A DNA stretch of 13,554 nucleotides. Source: Gammaproteobacteria bacterium (GTDB lineage: Bacteria; Pseudomonadota; Gammaproteobacteria; DSM-19610). The notes beneath the pieces are model-generated. The model was not told the origin of the DNA and ran no database searches. It saw only the letters and a list, made by a program, of their open reading frames with translations. The stretch covers positions 1 through 13,554 of the forward strand of contig JAUXDG010000050.1 in the NCBI GenBank assembly GCA_030618475.1, in the 5' to 3' direction. Both the position numbers and the translations under genes were made by a program. Positions 1 to 6,531 of the stretch are shown here, piece by piece (position 1 is the stretch's first letter; every line of letters begins with the position of its first letter).

Positions 1-225
1 GACGTTGAGCAAGTCGAGTCAGCGGTGAGCAGGATCAGCGATTTTGTGCAGAACTTCCAGCGTGACCTGTTGTTCAGTATCGATGAGGACAGCGACCGAC
101 TGGTCGTCAAAGTCGTTGATTCTGAAACACAGGAAGTCATAAGACAGATTCCTTCAGAAGAAACACTGCGTATTGCCAGGAATCTGGATTCTCCGGAAAG
201 CCTGATTCTCAGTGAACAGGCATGA
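1..225 (+). CDS. flaG: FlaG family protein, C-terminal part (5' end outside window)
   Basis: The frame is open from the first base and ends at a TGA at 223-225, giving 74 codons. FlaG proteins are small (about 120-150 residues), so roughly the first half is missing. The visible part has the family signature: an amphipathic stretch (VSRISDFVQNFQRDLLFSID) followed by a beta-rich segment with RLVVKVVDSETQEVIRQIP and the ending EETLRIARNL. A GTG at 25 could be mistaken for a start, but the codons before it (DVEQVESA) continue the same protein. FlaG is an accessory protein of polar flagella that affects filament length; its exact biochemical role is not settled. It normally lies between the flagellin gene (fliC) and fliD, so fliC is expected just upstream. 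The fliD promoter begins three bases after this stop. Confidence 0.88.
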   Translation, partial: DVEQVESAVSRISDFVQNFQRDLLFSIDEDSDRLVVKVVDSETQEVIRQIPSEETLRIARNLDSPESLILSEQA

Positions 226-227
226 GC

Positions 228-243
228 TGGCACTGCTTTTGCT
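228..243 (+). promoter_or_regulatory. sigma54 (RpoN) promoter of fliD
   Basis: TGGCACTGCTTTTGCT matches the sigma54 consensus TGGCAC-N5-TTGCW at every defined position, with GG and GC separated by the required 10 bases. The GC at 241-242 places transcription start near 254, which leaves a leader of about 29 nt before the fliD ATG. It lies immediately after the flaG stop, so fliD-fliS-fliT can be transcribed separately from flaG. In polar flagellates such promoters need FleQ/FlrA or FleR/FlrC; which one acts here cannot be read from the sequence. Confidence 0.85.
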
Positions 244-282
244 TTATAGCGGGTAGCCATTTAACTCAAATGAGGTTCGAGC

Positions 283-1632
283 ATGATTAGTGCACCCGGC
301 GTCGGTTCCGGACTGGACGTAAATTCCATCGTCAATCAGCTGATGGGCATTGAACGTCAGCCGCTGAATCGCCTGGAAAGCAGCAAAAAAGATCTCGAGG
401 TACAGCTCAGTGCGTTCGGTCAGCTGAAAAGTGCCTTGACCACGTTTCAGTCGGCGCTCAGCGATCTCAAGACCGTGGACGCTTTCGAAGTCTACAAAGC
501 AGTATCTTCTGATGAAGCCGCTTTTACCGCGACGGCCGACAGTAGCGCGGCGACAGGCTTTAACGATGTCCAGATCATTAGCCTTGCCGAAGCCCACAAG
601 ATGGGTTCGCTGGCCATTGCAGACACCGATACCACCACGCTCGGTGGTGCCGGTGACCAGATGACCTTCACGGTAAACGGCAACGCGTTTACGGTTGACG
701 GCGGCGGTATGACCCTTTCTCAACTCAGGGACGCGATCAACGATGCGTCCGATAATACCGGGGTCTCGGCAACCATTATCAGCGAGAACAGCGGTAGTAA
801 CCGGCTGGTGCTGACGTCTGCCGAAACCGGCAATGAAAATGCCATAGACCTGTCATTCAGCGGCTCACTGGGCACCGACCTGGGTCTTACAGATATCAAC
901 GACCCGACACAGCTGAATTCCGAGCTGCTGGTCGATGGTCTGTATACCATCACACGTTCCAGTAACACGATCAGTGACGCCATCAGCGGCATCACACTCA
1001 ATCTTCTCGCCGAAACAAGCAGTGATGTTCAGCTTACGGTCAGCCGTGATACCGGCTCGGTCACAGAGTCTGTGCAGTCGTTTGTCGACGCATTCAACGA
1101 GATGAAAACCACCATCGACAGCCTGTCGGGCAAAGGTAATGACCTGGAAGCCGACAATACCTTGCGCGGCATCGAGAACCAGATTCAGTCGGTATTCAAC
1201 ACACCACCGTCAGCACTGAGCAGCGGTTTCACCTACCTGTCCGAGGTCGGTGTCTCCTTCCAGCGTGACGGTAAGTTGTCCCTGGATAGCGGTGATTTGC
1301 AAAGAGCGATCGACACTGACTTTGCCGGTATGGCGGAGCTTTTTGCCAATGATGACCAGGGTTACCTGTTCAGGGTTGATACTCTGATCAGTAACATTGT
1401 CAAGGCGGATGGTCTGATCGATATTCGTCAGGATGGCCTGAACAGCCGCATTGACAGGGTCGATCAGAGAATCTCGGATATGGAATACCGTCTTGGACTG
1501 AGGGAGCAACGTCTGCTGAATCAGTTCAATACTCTGGATGCCCTGATGGGGCAATTGCAGGGTACCAGTGCATTTTTGTCACAACAATTAGCGGCCTTGC
1601 CCAATTTACAGTCGCGGTCCGGCAGTAACTAG
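283..1632 (+). CDS. fliD: Flagellar filament cap protein FliD (HAP2)
   Basis: FliD forms the cap at the filament tip and guides exported flagellin subunits into place. The 449-residue product fits the family. It has the typical N terminus ISAPGVGSGLDVNSIVNQLM with a long amphipathic helix (about 1-65), a beta-rich middle with VNGNAF, TLSQLRDAIN and ITRSSNTISDAISGITLNLL (about 235-260), and a C-terminal coiled coil (about 385-440, DGLNSRIDRVDQRISDMEYRL). The terminal helices are the parts that remain disordered until assembly in known HAP proteins. The ATG at 283 has GAGG at 272-275 in front. There is no signal peptide, as expected for a substrate of the flagellar type III exporter. Transcription is probably from the sigma54 element at 228. 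fliS follows after 44 bp, in line with FliS acting as chaperone for the flagellin/FliD group. Confidence 0.96.
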   Translation: MISAPGVGSGLDVNSIVNQLMGIERQPLNRLESSKKDLEVQLSAFGQLKSALTTFQSALSDLKTVDAFEVYKAVSSDEAAFTATADSSAATGFNDVQIISLAEAHKMGSLAIADTDTTTLGGAGDQMTFTVNGNAFTVDGGGMTLSQLRDAINDASDNTGVSATIISENSGSNRLVLTSAETGNENAIDLSFSGSLGTDLGLTDINDPTQLNSELLVDGLYTITRSSNTISDAISGITLNLLAETSSDVQLTVSRDTGSVTESVQSFVDAFNEMKTTIDSLSGKGNDLEADNTLRGIENQIQSVFNTPPSALSSGFTYLSEVGVSFQRDGKLSLDSGDLQRAIDTDFAGMAELFANDDQGYLFRVDTLISNIVKADGLIDIRQDGLNSRIDRVDQRISDMEYRLGLREQRLLNQFNTLDALMGQLQGTSAFLSQQLAALPNLQSRSGSN

Positions 1633-1644
1633 GTATGATTCGGT

Positions 1645-1666
1645 TTGTTAAGCTTGCGGTTAACAA
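1645..1666 (+). promoter_or_regulatory. Stem-loop abutting the fliS ribosome binding site
   Basis: TTGTTAA (1645-1651) and TTAACAA (1660-1666) are a perfect 7-bp inverted repeat around an 8-base loop. The 3' arm runs directly into the fliS Shine-Dalgarno AAGGAG (1665-1670), sharing its first two bases. Folded in mRNA it could partly hide the ribosome site. The stem is AT-rich and would be weak. No U-tract follows, so it is not a terminator. A regulatory role is inference only. Confidence 0.4.
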
Positions 1667-1676
1667 GGAGTAGGTA

Positions 1677-2093
1677 ATGAGTGTTGCAGGTGTTCGAAAC
1701 GCATTGGATCAATACAGTCACAATGCAGTTCAGGCAAGGATAGAGTCCGCCAGTCCGCACCGGCTGATCCAGATGTTACTGGAAGGTGCGCTGGGTAAAA
1801 TTGCTGCTGCAAAGGGGCACATGGAACGCGGCGAAATTCAGCCCAAGGGGGCGCAGATTGGCAGCGCGATTTCCATCATGGAAGGCTTGAAGGCCAGTCT
1901 GGACATGGAAAAGGGCGGTGAAATTGCCCAGAACCTGGAAGACCTGTACAGCTACATGGAACGTCGTCTTATCGAAGCAAACAGCAACAACGATACGTCT
2001 TTGCTGGACGAAGTGTCAGATCTTCTCAAACAGATCAAGGAAGCCTGGGATGCTATCGCTGATCAGGCGGCCGGTCAGGCACCCTCTGCCTGA
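1677..2093 (+). CDS. fliS: Flagellar export chaperone FliS
   Basis: FliS is a small helical cytoplasmic chaperone that binds the C-terminal helix of flagellin, stops premature polymerisation and helps target it to the export gate. The 138-residue product has the family length and motifs: a YSHNAVQARIESASPHRLIQMLL segment near the N terminus (about 13-36, where the classic form is Y...V.TASP..L..MLY.G), an internal helix with KGAQIGSAISIMEGLKASLDMEKGGEIAQNL, then LYSYMERRLIEANSNND. The usual Tyr of MLYEG is replaced by Leu-Glu (MLLEG). The ATG has a strong Shine-Dalgarno, AAGGAG at 1665-1670, six bases upstream. The gene sits between fliD and a FliT-like gene, the standard fliDST chaperone group, and is probably cotranscribed with fliD. 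Confidence 0.96.
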   Translation: MSVAGVRNALDQYSHNAVQARIESASPHRLIQMLLEGALGKIAAAKGHMERGEIQPKGAQIGSAISIMEGLKASLDMEKGGEIAQNLEDLYSYMERRLIEANSNNDTSLLDEVSDLLKQIKEAWDAIADQAAGQAPSA

Positions 2094-2118
2094 TATACCC
2101 CAATTCAGGGAAAAGGAT

Positions 2119-2436
2119 ATGGATACTAAGCGCAGCCAGCAGCTGGAACAGATAGTTCTGCTCAGCAAGGATATGCTGGCAAAAGCGGGTGATCATGAGT
2201 GGGGGCTGGTGGCTGAAATTGAAGCCGGGCGCAGGGAGCTGGTGATGCGTTGTTTTCAGCAACCGGCGCAGCACCAGGATGCCAGCGAAGTGGCCGCCAC
2301 CATAAAGGAAATTCTACGCCTGAACCAGGAAATCTCCGATCTGGGCAAGCGCTACCAGGATCAACTCGGAAGCGAAATTCATACCAATAAACTGGGACGC
2401 ACCGCGTCGGCTGCCTATCTCGGCTGTGCCCGCTAA
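2119..2436 (+). CDS. fliT: FliT-like flagellar chaperone
   Basis: The 105-residue product is short, mostly helical and charged (TKRSQQLEQIVLLSKDMLAK... EIEAGRRELVMRCF... EILRLNQEISDLGKRYQDQL), as expected for FliT-type proteins. In enterics FliT binds FliD and the FliI/FliJ export components; in polar flagellates the equivalent is less studied. Sequence conservation in this family is poor. The assignment rests on size, helical pattern, the ERREL-like segment (AGRRELVMRCF) and position directly after fliS. The frame stays open upstream to 1918 inside fliS, but the ATG at 2119 is the sensible start. It lies 25 bp after the fliS stop with AGGGAAAAGGA just ahead (AGGG at 2107-2110, eight bases from ATG). 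It is the last gene of the unit that begins at the fliD promoter. Confidence 0.8.
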   Translation: MDTKRSQQLEQIVLLSKDMLAKAGDHEWGLVAEIEAGRRELVMRCFQQPAQHQDASEVAATIKEILRLNQEISDLGKRYQDQLGSEIHTNKLGRTASAAYLGCAR

Positions 2437-2472
2437 CATCCCGCTCGGCGAAAAGCTGAATTCCTGCCCTTT

Positions 2473-2487
2473 GCGCTGTTACAGCGC
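2473..2487. terminator. GC-rich hairpin after fliT, possible weak terminator
   Basis: GCGCTGTTACAGCGC is a perfect 15-base palindrome (stem of up to six pairs with a TTA loop), 37 bp after the fliT stop. Only a poor T-rich stretch follows (CTGTTAATAC), so intrinsic termination would be inefficient. Its position between the fliDST unit and fleQ suits a terminator or an mRNA 3'-end stabiliser. That function is inferred. Confidence 0.35.
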
Positions 2488-2525
2488 CTGTTAATACCCG
2501 AAAGACAAAAAATAATCAAAGAGTT

Positions 2526-2543
2526 ATGCCGAGTAGCTGGCAT
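2526..2543. promoter_or_regulatory. Imperfect 18-bp palindrome upstream of fleQ, possible operator
   Basis: ATGCCGAGTAGCTGGCAT has perfectly inverted 5-bp ends (ATGCC / GGCAT) around an 8-base centre. It lies 22 bp upstream of a TTGACA -35-like hexamer, where a transcription factor dimer could act. No known regulator consensus was recognised; it does not resemble the CRP/Vfr TGTGA-N6-TCACA pattern. This is a candidate only. Confidence 0.25.
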
Positions 2544-2565
2544 CAATTGCATTTACGACAAAATT

Positions 2566-2594
2566 TTGACATTCTATCTCAGGAATGCTTAACT
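2566..2594 (+). promoter_or_regulatory. Possible sigma70 promoter of fleQ
   Basis: A perfect -35 hexamer, TTGACA (2566-2571), is followed after 17 bases by TTAACT (2589-2594). That matches only three of six -10 positions but is preceded by a TG one base upstream (extended -10 style, TGCTTAACT). The stretch 2437-2677 between fliT and fleQ must contain a promoter if fleQ is the top regulator, since the fliDST unit ends before it. No correctly spaced sigma54 element was found here, which fits a master activator driven by the housekeeping sigma factor. Confidence 0.35.
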
Positions 2595-2662
2595 TTATGC
2601 AGAAGATGTTGTCCGGTTAATACCTTAATTAAGACAAACAAATTCAGGTGGAAACCAAGTCG

Positions 2663-2670
2663 AAGGGGGA
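2663..2670 (+). promoter_or_regulatory. Ribosome binding site deciding the fleQ start
   Basis: AAGGGGGA lies seven bases before the GTG at 2678. The alternative in-frame GTG at 2648 has no Shine-Dalgarno-like sequence at a workable distance, so 2678 is preferred. Confidence 0.6.
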
Positions 2671-2677
2671 AACTCAG

Positions 2678-4129
2678 GTGCCAGTCAGCGAGCCAAGGGT
2701 ACTTATTATCGAAGCCGATACCGATCGTGGTCGCGAACTGGAATCGGTTTTACGTTTTATCAATTATGAGCCGGAGCTGGTTACCGATTGTGGCGGCTGG
2801 AAGGCGGGTATCGAAGACGCACAGGATATCCTGGCGGTACTGATAGGCACCTGCAAGACTGATAAGGCGTTGGAAAAACTCCTCAAAGAAGTTCACGACT
2901 TCGACGAGCACTTGCCTATTTTCCTGTTATCGGAAAAGAATAAAGAGCTTACTGTCGCCATTGAACCCAGTTCCTGCATTCTCGGGCGGGTCGAGATGCC
3001 GGTTCATTACACCCAGTTAACCAGTGCCCTGCATCAGGCCGAGGTGTATCGCGAAACTCAGTTGGATGGTGCAAACCAGCGTCCGGTGGATCTGTTTCGC
3101 AGCTTGGTGGGTACCAGCCGGGCCGTGCAGTCAGTTCGTAAAATGATCCAGCAGGTCGCCAATTCGGACGCCAACGTGCTGATTCTGGGCGAATCGGGCA
3201 CCGGTAAAGAAGTGGTGGCGCGCAACCTCCACTATTATTCCAACCGTCGCGACAAGGCTTTTGTACCGGTGAACTGTGGTGCGATTCCCGCTGACTTGCT
3301 GGAATCTGAACTGTTCGGCCACGAAAAAGGTGCCTTTACCGGCGCCATCAGTAGTCGTCAGGGCCGTTTTGAACTGGCTGAAAAGGGCTCACTGTTCCTC
3401 GATGAAATAGGCGACATGAGTCTGAACATGCAGGTCAAGCTGTTGCGTGTGTTGCAGGAACGCACGTTCGAGCGGGTGGGCAGTAATAAAAGTATCCAGG
3501 CTGATGTGCGGATTGTTGCCGCAACACACCGCAACCTCGAAGAATCCATCAGCGAAGGCACGTTCCGCGAAGATCTGTTTTATCGCTTGAACGTGTTTCC
3601 CATCGAGATGCCGCCGCTGCGCGATCGCGTGGAAGACATTCCGTTGCTGATCAACGAACTTATCCGCCGTATTGAACATGAAAAACGCGGTTCGGTACGT
3701 CTCACTCAGGCTGCCGCTCTGTCGCTGTGCCAATACAGCTGGCCCGGTAACGTGCGCGAACTGGCAAACCTGATCGAACGCATGGCCATTCTGTTCCCGT
3801 TCGGCGTGGTTGACGTCGGTGATCTACCTGAAAAATTTCAGTCCGATGTGCCTGTTGAGGAAAATGCCAGGCTCAGCGAAAACATGCTTGGTTCATCAGA
3901 CCAGCCGGTGCAGTACCAGCTTGAGTCCGAACCCCGCCTGCCGCGTGGCGGGCTGGATCTTAAAGAGCATCTCAGCAACCTCGAGGTCGGTTATATCCGG
4001 CAGGCTCTGGACGATGCCAACGGTGTGGTGGCGCAGGCCGCCAAGCGATTGGGCATGCGCCGCACCACCCTGGTTGAAAAGCTGCGCAAATACGGACTAC
4101 AGCGTTCCGGTAGTTCGCCAGAAGTTTGA
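2678..4129 (+). CDS. fleQ: Flagellar master regulator FleQ (FlrA), sigma54-dependent activator
   Basis: FleQ is the AAA+ enhancer-binding protein that starts the polar flagellar cascade and, in Pseudomonas, also senses c-di-GMP. Numbering is from GTG 2678 (483 residues; a GTG at 2648 would add 10). Residues 6-115 form a receiver-like domain. It is degenerate: the strand that should end in the phosphate-accepting Asp reads AVLIGTCK. LFRS (139-142) leads into the ATPase and matches the c-di-GMP-binding motif of Pseudomonas FleQ; the Arg-Asn after Walker A (VVARN) is also kept. Walker A GESGTGKE (171-178), GAFTGA (218-223, the sigma54-contact loop), Walker B LFLDEIGD (239-246) and WPGNVREL (355-362) are intact. 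The C-terminal FIS-type helix-turn-helix is VVAQAAKRLGMRRTTLVEKL (about 450-469). Activity is probably controlled by c-di-GMP and an FleN-type ATPase, not phosphorylation. fleSR follows, as in Pseudomonas and Vibrio. Confidence 0.96.
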   Translation: MPVSEPRVLIIEADTDRGRELESVLRFINYEPELVTDCGGWKAGIEDAQDILAVLIGTCKTDKALEKLLKEVHDFDEHLPIFLLSEKNKELTVAIEPSSCILGRVEMPVHYTQLTSALHQAEVYRETQLDGANQRPVDLFRSLVGTSRAVQSVRKMIQQVANSDANVLILGESGTGKEVVARNLHYYSNRRDKAFVPVNCGAIPADLLESELFGHEKGAFTGAISSRQGRFELAEKGSLFLDEIGDMSLNMQVKLLRVLQERTFERVGSNKSIQADVRIVAATHRNLEESISEGTFREDLFYRLNVFPIEMPPLRDRVEDIPLLINELIRRIEHEKRGSVRLTQAAALSLCQYSWPGNVRELANLIERMAILFPFGVVDVGDLPEKFQSDVPVEENARLSENMLGSSDQPVQYQLESEPRLPRGGLDLKEHLSNLEVGYIRQALDDANGVVAQAAKRLGMRRTTLVEKLRKYGLQRSGSSPEV

Positions 4130-4183
4130 CGCACTATCTTGGCGTCGCTCATAACATTCTGATTTAAAAGCCTAACTCATTCC

Positions 4184-4199
4184 AGGCATACTCCTTGCT
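4184..4199 (+). promoter_or_regulatory. sigma54 promoter of fleSR (and probably fliEFGHIJ)
   Basis: AGGCATACTCCTTGCT has the sigma54 layout: GG and GC are 10 bases apart and the -12 half, TTGCT, is perfect. The -24 half differs from TGGCAC at the first and last base. The GC at 4197-4198 predicts a start near 4210 and a leader of about 46 nt before fleS. This fits the known scheme in which FleQ/FlrA activates fleSR/flrBC. Confidence 0.8.
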
Positions 4200-4208
4200 A
4201 AATAAACT

Positions 4209-4226
4209 GTGGGCACAAAAGCCCAC
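4209..4226 (+). promoter_or_regulatory. Stem-loop at the 5' end of the fleS leader
   Basis: GTGGGC (4209-4214) and GCCCAC (4221-4226) form a perfect GC-rich 6-bp stem with an ACAAAA loop. It coincides with the predicted transcription start (about 4210), so the mRNA would begin with a hairpin. No T-run follows, so it is not a terminator. Protection of the 5' end from decay is a plausible but unproven role. Confidence 0.5.
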
Positions 4227-4255
4227 GTTGATAAGCATCAGGAGTAGGCCTTTTT

Positions 4256-5185
4256 ATGAGTCAGTCGGCTGCCAATAAACAACAACTGCAGGACGCCTTT
4301 GAGCTGTTTAATCAGGTCTCTGAACAGCTCACCGGTTCCTACCAGGTGTTACAGCAGCAGGTCGTCAGCCTGACCCGGGAACTGGCGGCCGCCCGTGCTG
4401 AACGGCATAAGCTGACTTCCGAAATTCGTAACCTGCAGCAGCAAGCCTCGCGTGGACAGCGCCTGTCCAGCATGGGCGAAATGACTGCACGGCTGGCTCA
4501 CCAGGTGCGCACGCCGCTGGCCACCTCCTTGTTATATGCCTCCCAGCTCAAGCAGGTCGATCTGCGACAGCACCAGCATGACTGTTTTGTCGACCGGCTA
4601 CTGGTGGGGCTGCGACATCTCGATCACATGGTTAATGACATGTTGCTTTATGCACGTGGAGGGCAGGGAGGCGATGAAGTCGTAACGGTCTGCGACTTGC
4701 TCGATCAGGTACAGCAGTCGCTGTTGCCTCAATTGAATGAAAAAGCGGCACGCTGGTCAGTGCATCACGGCCACGGGGAGTTTCCGATTCGTGGTCAACG
4801 TGAAATCCTGGCCAGTGTACTCGCCAACCTTGCCAGCAATGCACTGGATGCCTGCGAACGGGACGCGCATCTCGACTGGCAGGTCGATGTGCAGGGTAAG
4901 ACTGTTTGTATTGTTCTGCAGGACAACGGGCCGGGTGTCGCTGATGGTTTGCACGAACAGATTTTCGAACCCTTCTTCACCACGCGTTCCAGCGGTACCG
5001 GATTGGGGCTGGCGGTGGTGCGTGCAGTAATCGCTGCACACCGGGGAACTATTGAACTCGATCCCGGCTATCAAAAAGGTGCGCGCTTTGTCGTTCGCCT
5101 GCCGCTGCTTGACCAACAACAACTCCCGAGCGGTGTATTGAAGAATCAACAAAAGGCAGATATTGCCACCTCGAGGTACCTGTAA
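4256..5185 (+). CDS. fleS: Flagellar sensor histidine kinase FleS (FlrB)
   Basis: FleS phosphorylates FleR to switch on later flagellar genes. The 309-residue product has no membrane segment and no signal peptide, so it is cytoplasmic. Residues 10-70 form a Gln-rich coiled coil. The H-box is MGEMTARLAHQVRTPL with the phospho-acceptor His at 82. The ATPase domain shows the N-box (LANLASNALDAC, Asn191/195), G1 DNGPG (223-227), F-box FEPFFTTR (237-244) and G2 GTGLGL (247-252). It is shorter than Pseudomonas FleS (about 400 residues), and the His lies so near the N terminus that no PAS sensor domain fits. The ATG has GGAG at 4241-4244 and TAGG at 4245-4248 upstream. The stop TAA overlaps the fleR start (TAATG), indicating translational coupling. 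Confidence 0.94.
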   Translation: MSQSAANKQQLQDAFELFNQVSEQLTGSYQVLQQQVVSLTRELAAARAERHKLTSEIRNLQQQASRGQRLSSMGEMTARLAHQVRTPLATSLLYASQLKQVDLRQHQHDCFVDRLLVGLRHLDHMVNDMLLYARGGQGGDEVVTVCDLLDQVQQSLLPQLNEKAARWSVHHGHGEFPIRGQREILASVLANLASNALDACERDAHLDWQVDVQGKTVCIVLQDNGPGVADGLHEQIFEPFFTTRSSGTGLGLAVVRAVIAAHRGTIELDPGYQKGARFVVRLPLLDQQQLPSGVLKNQQKADIATSRYL

Positions 5186-6522
5186 TGAGTCAACCCAAAG
5201 TGCTTATTGTTGAAGACGACTCGGCCTTGCGAGACGCCTTGTGCGCAACCGTTGAACTGGCCGGTTTCGGGGTTAAGTCGGCTGAAAATGCTATTGAAGC
5301 CTTGCAACTGATCGAAGCCCAGTCATTTAATCTGGTGGTCAGTGATATCCAGATGAAGGGCATGGATGGTCATGTCCTGCTGCAGAAGGTGAAAGCCAGT
5401 ATTCCTGAATTACCGGTCGTCTTGATGACCGCTTACGGGACCATTCAAAAAGCGGTGGAATCCATGCGCAACGGCGCAGCCGACTATCTGGTCAAGCCGT
5501 TTGATGCTGAAGTCCTGGTAGACATGATTCGCCGTTATATGCCCAGTTGTGACGACGACCCCGAGCTTGTCGCCGAGGATCAGGCGACCCGGAAACTGGT
5601 AATGCTGGCCAGACGGGTCGCTTCAACAGATGCAACGGTCATGATCAGCGGTAATTCCGGCACCGGTAAGGAGGTGTTTTCACAGTTAATACATCGCCAT
5701 TCAGCACGCGCCAAGGGACCGTTTGTGGCGATCAACTGTGCGGCCATTCCCGAAAACATGCTCGAGGCCTCCCTGTTCGGTTACGAGAAGGGCGCTTTTA
5801 CCGGTGCCTACCAGGCACGCGCGGGCAAGTTCGAACAGGCGCAGGGTGGAACACTGCTGCTGGACGAAATTTCCGAAATGGATCTGGGTCTGCAGGCCAA
5901 GCTGCTGCGTGTGTTACAGGAGCGCGAAGTCGAACGTCTCGGTGGCCGCGAGGTCATTTCGCTGGATGTGCGCGTACTGGCAACGACTAATCGCAAATTG
6001 CGCGAAGAAGTCGCCGCCGGGCGTTTCCGTGAAGACCTGTTTTATCGCCTCAATGTGTTTCCTCTGCACCTGGCTCCGTTGTGTCAACGTAAAGCCGATA
6101 TCCTGCCACTGACCAGTCGTCTGATTCGCAAGTACAGCCCGGAAGGTGGCAGTGTTCCGCATCTGTCGAAACAGGCGCAGCAGGCGTTACTGGATCACCC
6201 GTGGCCTGGCAATGTGCGTGAGCTGGATAACGTCCTCCAGCGCGCCCTGATTTTACTCAACGGTGAGCAGATCGAGGTCGACGATCTGTGTTTCGAACTG
6301 GATGTCTCTGCGGTACCCGTACCAACAGCGCCGGCAACAACACGGGCAGCGGACGGTCTGGATGGCGACCTCAAGAGTCGCGAGTTTGAGTTGATTCTGG
6401 ACGCCCTGCGTGTGGATAACGGTAGCCGCAAGGCAGCCGCTGAACGCCTGGGCATCAGTCCACGCACCCTGCGTTATAAACTGGCGCGTATGCGAGAGCA
6501 AGGTATGGCCGTTCCGGCTTGA
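5185..6522 (+). CDS. fleR: Flagellar response regulator FleR (FlrC), sigma54 activator
   Basis: FleR is the phosphorylation-controlled AAA+ activator of mid/late flagellar promoters. Unlike FleQ its receiver domain is complete: acidic pocket EDD (10-12), acceptor Asp54 in VVSDIQMKGMDG, Thr82 and Lys104 (YLVKPFD). The ATPase has Walker A GNSGTGKE (156-163), GAFTGA (203-208), Walker B LLLDEISE and WPGNVREL (about 340-347). The FIS-type helix-turn-helix, SRKAAAERLGISPRTLRYKL (about 414-433), is at the C terminus. Its 445 residues fit the NtrC-like family. The start overlaps the fleS stop by one base and has GAGG eight bases ahead (5173-5176). fliE begins nine bases after the stop, and I see no sigma54 element with correct spacing in between. 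FleR therefore appears to be in the same transcript as the basal-body genes it is expected to regulate. Confidence 0.95.
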   Translation: MSQPKVLIVEDDSALRDALCATVELAGFGVKSAENAIEALQLIEAQSFNLVVSDIQMKGMDGHVLLQKVKASIPELPVVLMTAYGTIQKAVESMRNGAADYLVKPFDAEVLVDMIRRYMPSCDDDPELVAEDQATRKLVMLARRVASTDATVMISGNSGTGKEVFSQLIHRHSARAKGPFVAINCAAIPENMLEASLFGYEKGAFTGAYQARAGKFEQAQGGTLLLDEISEMDLGLQAKLLRVLQEREVERLGGREVISLDVRVLATTNRKLREEVAAGRFREDLFYRLNVFPLHLAPLCQRKADILPLTSRLIRKYSPEGGSVPHLSKQAQQALLDHPWPGNVRELDNVLQRALILLNGEQIEVDDLCFELDVSAVPVPTAPATTRAADGLDGDLKSREFELILDALRVDNGSRKAAAERLGISPRTLRYKLARMREQGMAVPA

Positions 6523-6531
6523 GGAGAATGA

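Noticed and set aside
1633..1676. sigma54-like GG...GC pair in front of fliS
   Set aside because: The only GG/GC pair near (CGGTTTGTTAAGCTTGCGG) has 12 bases between them, and fliS is simply downstream of fliD in the same unit.
1918..2118. Upstream extension of the FliT frame into fliS
   Set aside because: The extra residues (rich in Trp, Cys, Arg and Thr) are an out-of-frame reading of fliS. The ATG at 2119 with its own ribosome site explains the gene.
2538..2551. TGGCATCAATTGCA upstream of fleQ as a sigma54 promoter
   Set aside because: GG and GC are separated by eight bases, not ten. Sigma54 does not tolerate this spacing.
2526..2843. 105-codon frame on the plus strand overlapping the fleQ start
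   Set aside because: It overlaps the conserved start of fleQ in another frame, and its basic, Arg/Ser/Trp-rich product looks non-coding.
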